Of a stretch of DNA of 64,000 nucleotides, positions 9,231-16,350 are shown one piece after another; positions within the stretch are counted from its first letter, which is position 1, and every line of letters starts with the position of its first letter. The notes beneath the pieces are model-generated. The model was not told where the DNA came from and did not search any database. It saw only the letters and a program-made list of their open reading frames with translations. Source of the stretch: Aldehydirespirator sp965261105 (lineage in GTDB: Bacteria; Actinomycetota; Acidimicrobiia; Acidimicrobiales; Aldehydirespiratoraceae). The stretch is taken from assembly GCA_965261105.1 (NCBI GenBank), contig CBDHCM010000006.1, forward strand, positions 1,488,001-1,552,000. Reading direction: 5' to 3'. A program made the position numbers and the translations under genes.

Positions 9231-9980
9231 ATGGCTACCCGCATTGCGGCGCTGCTGGTGCCGCCCATCGCTTTCGCGCACCGCGGCGCCAGGGCCCATG
9301 CCCGCGAGAACACGCTCGAGGCGTTCTCTCTGGCCCGCGACATGGGCGCCACCGGCATCGAGACCGACGCCTGGGTCACCGCCGACGGCCAGGTCGTCCT
9401 GGTCCATGACGGCGCGGTGGCCAGGCTGCCGGGTCTGCCCAACCGAGGCGTGCTCGGCCGCTCGATTTCGGGCCTGGCCCGGGCCATGCTGCCGGCGCAC
9501 ATCCCCACCCTCGTCGAGTACTACGAGCACTGCGGCACCGACCTGCCGCTCAGCGTCGACGTGAAGGACCGGGCCGCCTTCGAGGGCGTGGTCGAGGCCG
9601 CCCGAGCCCGCGGCGCGGTCGAGCGCCTGTGGGTCTGCCATCACGACGCCGGGGTGCTGGGCCGCTGGCGAGCGGCCGCGCCCGAGGCGAGGCTCGTCCA
9701 CTCCACCCGCCTGGACCGGCTGCGTGCCACGGGTCCCGAGCGCCATGCCGCCGATCTCGCCGAGGCCGGAATCGATGCGGTGAACATGCGGCGCGACGAT
9801 TGGAACGGCGGCCTCACCACGCTGTACCACCGCTTCGGCGTGCTCGCCTTCGGTTGGGACGCGCAGCAGGTCCATCACATCGCCGAACTGGTCGATGCCG
9901 GCATCGACGCCGTCTACAGCGACCACGTCGACCGGATGATGGAGGTGCTGGCGCGGTTCGGATGCGACGCGGCTGAGTAG
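9231..9980 (+). CDS. Glycerophosphodiester phosphodiesterase (GDPD family)
   Basis: Members hydrolyse glycerophosphodiesters to glycerol 3-phosphate and an alcohol, usually for phospholipid turnover. The 249-residue protein shows the family signatures AHRGARAHARENTLEAF (catalytic HR and metal ligands), GIETDAWVTADGQVVLVHDG and, near the end, FGWDAQQ. No signal peptide is seen, so it is probably cytoplasmic. The last 13 codons and stop are copied twice more directly downstream in a 73-bp tandem repeat. Confidence 0.9.
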   Translation: MATRIAALLVPPIAFAHRGARAHARENTLEAFSLARDMGATGIETDAWVTADGQVVLVHDGAVARLPGLPNRGVLGRSISGLARAMLPAHIPTLVEYYEHCGTDLPLSVDVKDRAAFEGVVEAARARGAVERLWVCHHDAGVLGRWRAAAPEARLVHSTRLDRLRATGPERHAADLAEAGIDAVNMRRDDWNGGLTTLYHRFGVLAFGWDAQQVHHIAELVDAGIDAVYSDHVDRMMEVLARFGCDAAE

Positions 9981-10126
9981 CGAGGGCTCGAACGCAGCAG
10001 CGCCTTGGTGTGGGGAGGTGCTGGCGCGGTTCGGATGCGACGCGGCTGAGTAGCGAGCGATCGAACGCAGCAGCGCCTTGGTGTGGGGAGGTGCTGGCGC
10101 GGTTCGGATGCGACGCGGCTGAGTAG
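9941..10126. repeat. 73-bp tandem repeat copying the 3' end of the GDPD gene
   Basis: The unit begins at 9941, 10014 and 10087; the third copy stops after 40 bases. Each copy carries GGAGGTGCTGGCGCGGTTCG and continues to the TGAGTAG that ends the GDPD gene. The copies differ at only two bases in the spacer (GGGCTC against GCGATC). The second and third copies lie outside any gene. Confidence 0.92.
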
Positions 10127-10128
10127 GC

Positions 10129-10143
10129 GGCCGGCTACCGGCC
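10129..10143 (+). terminator. Possible terminator hairpin after the GDPD gene
   Basis: GGCCGG-CTA-CCGGCC is a perfect 6-bp stem with a 3-base loop. A short TTTT tract follows about 13 bases later, so this is at best a weak intrinsic terminator. Confidence 0.3.
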
Positions 10144-10170
10144 GATCAGGGGCCTTTTGACGGCGCGCAG

Positions 10171-10176
10171 TAGCGT
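10171..10176 (+). promoter_or_regulatory. Putative leaderless -10 hexamer of the small membrane-protein gene
   Basis: TAGCGT lies 8 bases before ATG 10185 and supports that start over TTG 10176. Confidence 0.45.
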
Positions 10177-10184
10177 TGCATCCC

Positions 10185-10436
10185 ATGTGGATGCTGGCAC
10201 CGGCCGCGGTCACCGTGATCGCGCTGGCCGTGCTCGTGGCCGGTCTGCGCCGCGTGGCGCAGACCGCGGCGGGCCTCACCGAAGCGCTGAGGAGGTCGTC
10301 GGCGACCGCGGTGGCCGGCGACGAGCTGTCGCGCCTCGCCGCTCGTGTGGGCGACCACGCCGAGACAACCCGGGCCTCCGCCGACCGGGTGCGGGCGTCG
10401 CCGACCGGCCGCAGCCGCCGTCGGCCGCGTAGTTAG
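10185..10436 (+). CDS. Small membrane protein of unknown function upstream of tatA
   Basis: 83 residues, MWMLAPAAVTVIALAVLVAGL..., with one clear N-terminal membrane segment followed by a charged helical tail (LTEALRRSSATAVAGDELSRLAARVGDHAETTRAS) and an arginine-rich end. The layout, one helix plus an amphipathic region, superficially resembles Tat or FtsB-like small proteins, but I do not recognise the family. It ends 9 bases before tatA, so co-transcription is possible, although tatA also has its own -10-like hexamer overlapping this gene's stop. Confidence 0.6.
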   Translation: MWMLAPAAVTVIALAVLVAGLRRVAQTAAGLTEALRRSSATAVAGDELSRLAARVGDHAETTRASADRVRASPTGRSRRRPRS

Positions 10437-10439
10437 GCT
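10434..10439 (+). promoter_or_regulatory. Putative leaderless -10 hexamer of tatA
   Basis: TAGGCT, 6 bases before GTG 10446, overlaps the stop of the preceding small gene. Confidence 0.5.
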
Positions 10440-10445
10440 GCCAAG

Positions 10446-11339
10446 GTGGGAAACCTCGGCGGGGCAGAGATCCTCGTGATCCTGCTCGTTGCCCTGATCG
10501 TGCTCGGCCCCACCAGGCTGCCGCCCGCCGTCCGCCAGGTCGGAAAGGTGGTCGGAGAGATCCGTCGCATCGGCCAGGGCTTCCAGCAGGAGCTGCGCGA
10601 GGCGGCGCAGCCCCTCAAGGAAGCGACCAACACGCTGAAGGCGGCCGACAAGGATCTGCGCGAGGTCGCCAGCAAGCCCATCCACGAGATGAAGGAGACA
10701 TTGAAGGCGGCCGATCCCCGCAAGCTGGCCGAGCCGGCGGCGGCCGCATCGATCGCAGGCAGTTCGACCGGCAAGGGCTCCGCGACCGGCAAGGACTCTG
10801 CGGCAGACGAGGACTCCGCTGGGGGCTCTGACTCGGCGGTTGGCGATGGTTCGGCTCCAGTCGAGGATTCCGCTGGGGGCTCTGACTCGGCGGTTGGCGA
10901 TGGTTCGGCTCCAGTCGAGGATTCCGCTGGGGGCTCTGACTCGGCGGTTGGCGATGGTTCGGCTCCAGTCGAGGATTCCGCTGGGGGCTCTGACTCGGCG
11001 GTTGGCGATGGTTCGGCTCCAGTCGAGGATTCCGCTGGGGGCTCTGATGCCCCCGCAGGCGAAGGTGCGGCCGCAGGCGGGGGCTCGACTGGGGATTCTG
11101 ACTCAGCCGCAGGGACCAGCTCGGGGGAGGGCAAGGCTGTCGTGGCCGGCGAAGTGATCGAGGCAGCCTCCACCACCCCCGAGGAGGGCGCAGAATCATC
11201 CCCCGATGAGCCGGGCTCCGGCGTTGACAGGGCCGCGGATGAGTCCGGTTCCGGCGTTGACAGGACCGCGGATGAGTCCGGTTCTGGCGTTGACAGGGCC
11301 GCGGATGAGTCCGGTTCCGGCGTTGGCACGGCCGCTTGA
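10446..11339 (+). CDS. tatA: TatA/TatB-family translocase subunit with long repetitive acidic tail
   Basis: TatA/B proteins form the pore and receptor of the twin-arginine export system with TatC, encoded just downstream. The first 60 residues are typical: a membrane helix (GGAEILVILLVALIVLGPTRLP) with the conserved FG-like hinge replaced by LGPTRLPPAVRQVGKVVGEIRR, then an amphipathic helix extending to about residue 95, more TatB-like than TatA-like. From about residue 100 to 297 the protein is Gly/Ser/Asp/Ala/Glu-rich, with four perfect 18-residue repeats (DSAGGSDSAVGDGSAPVE) and four 11-residue repeats (DESGSGVDRAA). Normal family members are 60-180 residues, so the tail is unusual; it should be disordered and strongly acidic. 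Confidence 0.9.
   Translation: MGNLGGAEILVILLVALIVLGPTRLPPAVRQVGKVVGEIRRIGQGFQQELREAAQPLKEATNTLKAADKDLREVASKPIHEMKETLKAADPRKLAEPAAAASIAGSSTGKGSATGKDSAADEDSAGGSDSAVGDGSAPVEDSAGGSDSAVGDGSAPVEDSAGGSDSAVGDGSAPVEDSAGGSDSAVGDGSAPVEDSAGGSDAPAGEGAAAGGGSTGDSDSAAGTSSGEGKAVVAGEVIEAASTTPEEGAESSPDEPGSGVDRAADESGSGVDRTADESGSGVDRAADESGSGVGTAA
10812..11047. repeat. 54-bp tandem repeats inside tatA
   Basis: Units begin at 10812, 10866, 10920 and 10974, with a partial fifth at 11028. They are identical apart from one base in the first unit and keep the frame (18 codons each). Confidence 0.95.
11205..11336. repeat. 33-bp tandem repeats at the 3' end of tatA
   Basis: Units begin at 11205, 11238, 11271 and 11304, each GATGAG...GCGTTGACAGG-like, encoding DE(S/P)GSGVDRAA with small variations. 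The last unit runs into the stop codon. Confidence 0.9.
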
Positions 11340-11357
11340 GCACGGCTCGGCGCAGCG

Positions 11358-12191
11358 ATGACCAACACCGACAACGACGCCACCACCGCCGGCGGCACAG
11401 AGCATTCCGACGCGGGCGGTCACATGACGCTCATGGAGCACTTGGCCGAGCTCCGCAACCGCCTGATCAAGTCGGCCGTGGCCGTGGTCGTGGGCGTGGT
11501 GGCCTGCTGGATCTTGTATCCCTTCATCCTCGACTTCCTGCTGGAGCCGTACTGCAAGACCTTCCCCGTCGAGGACCGGATCGATTCCGCCCTGTTCGGT
11601 CCCGACGGTGGCTGCAACTTGTATGTGAGTGATCCCTTGGAGCCCTTCAGGGTGCGCATGACCGTGTCCGGCTACGCGGGTTTGGCCCTGGCCATGCCCG
11701 TGCTGCTGTGGCAGGGGTGGCGGTTCATCGCGCCCGGCCTGTACCGCCACGAGAAGCGCTACGCGATCCCGTTCGTCGCTGCGGGGGTGCTGCTGTTCTT
11801 CCTGGGCGGGGCGCTGGCCTACTGGAGCCTGCCCCGGGCCCTCGACTTCCTGAAGGACATCGGCGGCACCGACCTGGTGTCGCTGTTCAGCCCGAAGCAG
11901 TACCTGGGCTTCGTCGTGAAGATGATGGTGGCCTTCGGCATCGCCTTCCAGTTCCCGATCCTCCTCATCGGGCTGCAGGCCATGGGCGTCGTCGAGAACC
12001 GCACGCTGCGCAAGGTCCGTTCCTACGCGATCGTCGGAATTGTGGCGCTCGTGGCGGTGATCACCCCGAGCGGGGACCCCTTCACGCTCATGGCGCTGTC
12101 GATTCCCATGTACGCCTTCTATGAGATCGCGATCCTGTGGGGCGTGGTCGCTGGACGCCGCCGGCGCAAGCGCGAGGCGGCCGAGTCTTGA
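11358..12191 (+). CDS. tatC: Twin-arginine translocase subunit TatC
   Basis: TatC recognises twin-arginine signal peptides and organises the Tat translocase. The 277-residue protein has the N-terminal MTLMEHLAELRNRLIKS motif, six expected membrane segments, the conserved PFRVRMTVSGYAGLALAMPVLLWQGWRFIAPGLYRHEKR region and LLIGLQAMGVV. A short disordered N-terminus (about 25 residues) precedes the core. It follows tatA by 18 bases and overlaps nothing downstream; the helicase gene begins 31 bases later. Confidence 0.97.
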   Translation: MTNTDNDATTAGGTEHSDAGGHMTLMEHLAELRNRLIKSAVAVVVGVVACWILYPFILDFLLEPYCKTFPVEDRIDSALFGPDGGCNLYVSDPLEPFRVRMTVSGYAGLALAMPVLLWQGWRFIAPGLYRHEKRYAIPFVAAGVLLFFLGGALAYWSLPRALDFLKDIGGTDLVSLFSPKQYLGFVVKMMVAFGIAFQFPILLIGLQAMGVVENRTLRKVRSYAIVGIVALVAVITPSGDPFTLMALSIPMYAFYEIAILWGVVAGRRRRKREAAES

Positions 12192-12222
12192 GCCGCGGGC
12201 TAGAGCACGGCGCAGCCAGACC

Positions 12223-14373
12223 GTGACCGAGCCGGCGGGGGCTGGCTTCGTCCTCGACGAGTTCCAGCGCCGCGCCATCGAGCATCTCGACTCCGGGCGA
12301 TCGGTGCTGGTGAGCGCGCCGACCGGCTCGGGCAAGACGGTGGTGGCCGACCACGCCGTCGACTCAGCCCTGGCCGCTGGGCGCAGAGCCTTCTACACCA
12401 CGCCCATCAAGGCCCTGTCCAACCAGAAGTACCGCGACCTTTGCCGCCGGCTGGGACCGGCCCGGGTCGGGCTTCTGACCGGGGACAACGCCATCAACGG
12501 CGACGCCGACGTGGTGGTGATGACCACCGAGGTGCTACGGAACATGCTCTACGCGGGGTCGGTGGACGCCAGGCTCGGAGCGGTCGTGCTCGACGAGGTG
12601 CACTACCTGGAAGACCCCTACCGCGGGCCGGTGTGGGAGGAGGTGATCCTGCATCTGCCCTCGGAGGTGGTGCTGGTGTGCCTGTCGGCCACGGTCTCCA
12701 ACCACCAGGAGCTGGGCGACTGGCTCAACCGGGTGCACGGCCCGACCGCGGTGGTGGCCGAGACCCGGCGGCCCGTGCCGCTGACCAACCTGTACGCCGT
12801 GGGCCGGCGCCGCTCCGACGCGGTGGAACTCATGCCCATGCTGGTTGACGGCAAGCCCAACCCGAAGGGACGGCGCTTCGACCTCCCTGCCGCCTCCCGC
12901 CAACCTCGTCGTTCCGACCGGTCCCGCCGGCCGGGCCGACCTGACACGTCCGGTGAGTCCAGCCGGTCCCGGCACCGCCGCGAGCCGGGCCGTTCCCGCC
13001 AGCGGGGCCATCCGGCGCGCCGGGGTCGTCGACTGGACCTGCCGTGGCGGCCGCCGCGGCGCGTGGACCTGCTCGGCGAACTCTCCGAGCGGGACCTGCT
13101 GCCGGTGATCTGGTTCGTCTTCAGCCGCAAGGGATGCGACCAGGCTGCGGCCCGCCTCGACCGCGACGGCGTTCGCTACACCGGCGAAGACGAGGCGGCC
13201 CGGATCGACGAGGTGCTCGAGGCTCGACTCGCCGGCCTCGACCCGGCGGACCTCGCCGCGCTGGGGGCCCGCCCCTGGGCCGACCGGCTACGCCTGGGTG
13301 TCGCGTCGCATCACGCCGGCATGGTCCCCGTCTTCAAGGAAATCGTGGAGAGGTGCTTCGCCGAGGGCCTGGTGAGGGTGGTGTTCGCCACCGAGACCCT
13401 GGCTCTGGGCGTCAACATGCCGGCTCGCAGTGTGGTGATCGACAAGCCCACCAAGTACGACGGCCACCGCACCGTCCCGCTCCGTGCGGCCCAGTACACG
13501 CAGTTCACCGGCCGGGCCGGACGCCGCGGCATCGACGAGGCCGGATGGGCGGTGGCGCTTTGGTCGCCGGACTGCGCCTTCGACGCTATGGCCGAGATGG
13601 CCTCGAGCCGGTCCTTCGAGCTGCGCTCGGCCTTCCGGCCCACCTACAACATGGTGGCCGGCCTGCTGGCTCGCATGCCCGCCGAAGAGGTTCGCAACCT
13701 GATGGCCCGATCCTTCGCCCAGCACCAGGCCGACGCCGCGTCCTGGAGGTCGATCCTCCCGCAGCAATTCGACGCAGTCGCGTCGGTGTTGCGCGAGCGG
13801 GGCCACCTCGACGGCTGGACGCTCTCCGCTTCGGGGTCGCTGGTGTCGCACATCTTCCACGAGATGGACTTGTGCGTCGCCGAGACTCTGTCGAGCGGGC
13901 TGCTCGACGGCCTGTCGCCGCCCGAGTTGGCCTCGGTGATGTCGGCGTTCACCTACGAGCACCGCTCGCCGGGCCCGAGGCCCGAAGTATGGATCCCCTC
14001 CGGCACGGCCTATCGCCGCCTGCGCCAAGTCGGGGCGGACCTGGACGATCTGAACCGCACCGAGCAGCGCCTCGGCGCAGACCCCTCCCGGTCGTTGGAG
14101 ATCGGTTTCGCTCCCGCGGCCCACCGCTGGGCGTCCGGGGAGTCCCTCGAGGCACTCTTGGACGAGGGCTTCTCCCCGGGCGACTTCGTGCGCAACATCA
14201 AGCAACTGATCGACCTGGTCCGCCAGATTGCCGAGGTTGCGCCGAGTCCGGGCACGGCCCGTACCGCCCGCCGAGCGGTGGCGGCGCTGAACAGGGGAGT
14301 CGTCGCCCTGTCAGGCGCCGTGAATGAGGCAGGCGCTGCCCCAGCGGCCCCACATTTGCCGGGGGCGGCGTGA
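12223..14373 (+). CDS. helY: Ski2/HelY-like DEAD/DEAH-box helicase
   Basis: An ATP-dependent nucleic-acid helicase of the Ski2/Mtr4 type; mycobacterial HelY is the closest named relative I recognise. The 716 residues show motif I APTGSGKT, DEVHYLEDP (DEVH box), LSATVSN, FVFSRKGCDQA, LALGVNMPARSV and QFTGRAGRRG, then a DSHCT-like helical C-terminus (PPELASVMSAFTYEHRS). Between the two RecA domains is a roughly 70-residue arginine/serine-rich insert (RQPRRSDRSRRPGRPDTSG onward). GTG 12223 gives a start just before the Q-motif-like FVLDEFQRRAIEHL; the in-frame ATG at 12121 would run through tatC. Function in RNA metabolism or repair is inferred from the family. Confidence 0.88.
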   Translation: MTEPAGAGFVLDEFQRRAIEHLDSGRSVLVSAPTGSGKTVVADHAVDSALAAGRRAFYTTPIKALSNQKYRDLCRRLGPARVGLLTGDNAINGDADVVVMTTEVLRNMLYAGSVDARLGAVVLDEVHYLEDPYRGPVWEEVILHLPSEVVLVCLSATVSNHQELGDWLNRVHGPTAVVAETRRPVPLTNLYAVGRRRSDAVELMPMLVDGKPNPKGRRFDLPAASRQPRRSDRSRRPGRPDTSGESSRSRHRREPGRSRQRGHPARRGRRLDLPWRPPRRVDLLGELSERDLLPVIWFVFSRKGCDQAAARLDRDGVRYTGEDEAARIDEVLEARLAGLDPADLAALGARPWADRLRLGVASHHAGMVPVFKEIVERCFAEGLVRVVFATETLALGVNMPARSVVIDKPTKYDGHRTVPLRAAQYTQFTGRAGRRGIDEAGWAVALWSPDCAFDAMAEMASSRSFELRSAFRPTYNMVAGLLARMPAEEVRNLMARSFAQHQADAASWRSILPQQFDAVASVLRERGHLDGWTLSASGSLVSHIFHEMDLCVAETLSSGLLDGLSPPELASVMSAFTYEHRSPGPRPEVWIPSGTAYRRLRQVGADLDDLNRTEQRLGADPSRSLEIGFAPAAHRWASGESLEALLDEGFSPGDFVRNIKQLIDLVRQIAEVAPSPGTARTARRAVAALNRGVVALSGAVNEAGAAPAAPHLPGAA

Positions 14374-15014
14374 TCGGGGGGCGGGGCCCCGGCTGGGGCG
14401 TCGACTACGGCGAGGCGGGCGAGATCCCGCCCGACGCTCTCGCGGCGGACAGCGACTGCGCCGTCGCCCAGATCGTGGCCGAGGCCCGCCGGGCCGGCCG
14501 GCCGGTGCCGCCGGTGGTGCTGACCGGAGGCGACCTGGCCCGCACCCTCGGCGTGGCCCCGGCCCGCACCGCCCCGCCCCTGCCGGCCGCCGCGACCGGC
14601 GCCCGCTTCGAGGTCGACGTGGGGGCTGCACTGGTCGACGGCCGGCTCCACTGGTTCGTCGCCCATCTCGTCGCCCGCAGATCGTGGTGGCGGGGCCGGC
14701 TGCTGGTAGCGGCCAACGCCTCCTTCATCGGCACCTGGAACGCGGCGCCCCGGTCACATCCCGGCGACGGCCGCCTCGACGTGTTCGACGCCAGCCCGCC
14801 GTTGTCGGTGCGCCTCGCGGCCCGCCGACGCCTGCCCTCGGGCAACCACATCCCCCATCCCGATATCACCCAGCGTCGCACCGCGGCGGCCCAATACGAC
14901 CTGGACCCCGCACTCGACATCTACCTGGACGGCCGCCGCCTGGCGCGGGCCCGGAACCTCAGCCTGCGGGTGGAGCCCGGCGCCCTGGAGATCTGGATCC
15001 CCAGCGGGTCGTAG
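14370..15014 (+). CDS. Hypothetical protein, possible lipid-kinase-like C-terminal domain
   Basis: 214 residues, starting at a GTG that overlaps the helicase stop (GTGA), so probably translated with it. The second half (LVAANASFIGTWNAAPRSHPGDGRLDVFDASPP...) resembles the C-terminal domain of diacylglycerol/sphingosine-kinase-like proteins, which carry a GxxxxAPxxxPxDGxLDV pattern, but the N-terminal kinase catalytic domain is absent. It may be a stand-alone domain of that fold; the function is unknown. Confidence 0.6.
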   Translation: MIGGRGPGWGVDYGEAGEIPPDALAADSDCAVAQIVAEARRAGRPVPPVVLTGGDLARTLGVAPARTAPPLPAAATGARFEVDVGAALVDGRLHWFVAHLVARRSWWRGRLLVAANASFIGTWNAAPRSHPGDGRLDVFDASPPLSVRLAARRRLPSGNHIPHPDITQRRTAAAQYDLDPALDIYLDGRRLARARNLSLRVEPGALEIWIPSGS

Positions 15015-15112
15015 GGGAGTCTCGCCGGAAGCGAACACCGCCCCGGCCTCGTGGGAGGACTTGCGCGACGGCCCCGACGCACCTCACCGGGCCACCCTCC
15101 CCGCTCGGCCTC

Positions 15113-15118
15113 TAGGAT
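15113..15118 (+). promoter_or_regulatory. Putative leaderless -10 hexamer of the M20 amidohydrolase gene
   Basis: TAGGAT lies 7 bases before ATG 15126 and is fused to CCGCTCGGCCTC (from 15101), as before pafC. Confidence 0.5.
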
Positions 15119-15125
15119 CACCGCC

Positions 15126-16298
15126 ATGGACATCACTGAAGCCAAGCAGCGGGCGTGCGACGAGATCGACCGCCTGGCTCCCGAGCTGCTCGACGTGTCG
15201 CACCGCATCCACGCCCGGCCCGAGCTGTGCTTCGAGGAGCACCATGCGCACGACCTGCTCACCGAGGTGCTGTCCGACCACGGCCTAGCCGTGCAGCGCC
15301 GCGCCTACGGCCTCGACACCGCCTTCGAGGCCCGCGCCGGCGCTGGTGACGGACCGGTGGTCGCGGTGGTGTGCGAGTACGACGCCCTCCCCGGGATCGG
15401 CCACGCCTGCGGCCACAACATCATCGCCGCGTCGGGCCTGGGGGCAGGCCTCGCCCTGGCCGCCCTGGCCGGTGAGGCCGGCGGGCGGGTGGCGGTCATG
15501 GGAACCCCCGCCGAGGAGGGCGGGGGAGGCAAGGAGTTCATGCTGCGAGCGGGCGCATTCTCCGACGCCGACGCGGCCATGATGGTTCACCCCGCCAATC
15601 ACGAGCTCAAGGTGTTCCACGCGGTGGCGGTGCAGCGGCTCAACGCCCGCTACACGGGCGCGGCGGCCCACGCCGCGGCCGCGCCCGAGAAGGGCCGCAA
15701 CGCGCTCGACGCCGCTGTGCTCGGCTACAACGCTGTAGCCGCGCTGCGCCAGCACATCCGCTACGACGAACGGATCCACGGCATATTCACCGACGGCGGA
15801 ACGAAGGCCAACATCGTTCCGGCCACGGCCGCGGCCGAGTGGTACGTGCGCTCGACCAACCTGTTGACCATCGAGCCGCTCAAGGAGCGGGTGGCGGCCT
15901 GCCTGAGGGCGGGCGCGGACGCGGCCGGCTGCGAGGTTGACATCGAATGGGCCGATCCGGCCTACGCCGACATGAACGACAACCCCGCGCTGCTGGACTG
16001 CTACCTGGCCAATCTCGGAGCGGTGGGCAGGGCGACCGCGGCCGACCCGGAGGCCCGCGTGGTGGGCAGCACCGACATGGGCAACGTGAGCTACACCGTT
16101 CCCTCCATACATCCCATGATCAAGGTGGCCCCCGATGACGTGGCTATTCACACCCCGGTCTTCGCCGAGTACGCCCGGGGCCCCGAGGGAGACTCGGCGG
16201 TCATCGACGGCGCCAAGGTGCTGGCCATGACCGCGCTGGACTGCTGGCTGGACCGATCCGTGATGACGGGCGCACGAGCCGCGTTCGCGGCGTCCTGA
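15126..16298 (+). CDS. M20 family amidohydrolase (AbgB/p-aminobenzoyl-glutamate hydrolase-like)
   Basis: A zinc-dependent amidase or peptidase of the M20D group, which hydrolyses small N-acyl or N-aroyl amino acids. The 390-residue protein has the metal-site segments CEYDALPGIGHACGHNIIAA and GTPAEEGGGGKEFM, the dimerisation region (HAVAVQRLNARYTGAAAHAAAAPEKGRNALDAAV) and the C-terminal histidine in SIHPMIKV. Size is normal. It is flanked by its own putative promoter and by the ThyX-like gene, with no obvious operon partner; the substrate is unknown. Confidence 0.88.
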   Translation: MDITEAKQRACDEIDRLAPELLDVSHRIHARPELCFEEHHAHDLLTEVLSDHGLAVQRRAYGLDTAFEARAGAGDGPVVAVVCEYDALPGIGHACGHNIIAASGLGAGLALAALAGEAGGRVAVMGTPAEEGGGGKEFMLRAGAFSDADAAMMVHPANHELKVFHAVAVQRLNARYTGAAAHAAAAPEKGRNALDAAVLGYNAVAALRQHIRYDERIHGIFTDGGTKANIVPATAAAEWYVRSTNLLTIEPLKERVAACLRAGADAAGCEVDIEWADPAYADMNDNPALLDCYLANLGAVGRATAADPEARVVGSTDMGNVSYTVPSIHPMIKVAPDDVAIHTPVFAEYARGPEGDSAVIDGAKVLAMTALDCWLDRSVMTGARAAFAAS

Positions 16299-16336
16299 AC
16301 CGTCGCACGATCCGCGCCCGGCGTCGGCTGCGCCCC

Positions 16337-16342
16337 TAAGGT
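16337..16342 (+). promoter_or_regulatory. Putative leaderless -10 hexamer of the ThyX-like gene
   Basis: TAAGGT, 8 bases before GTG 16351. Confidence 0.4.
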
Positions 16343-16350
16343 CGCGCCTT

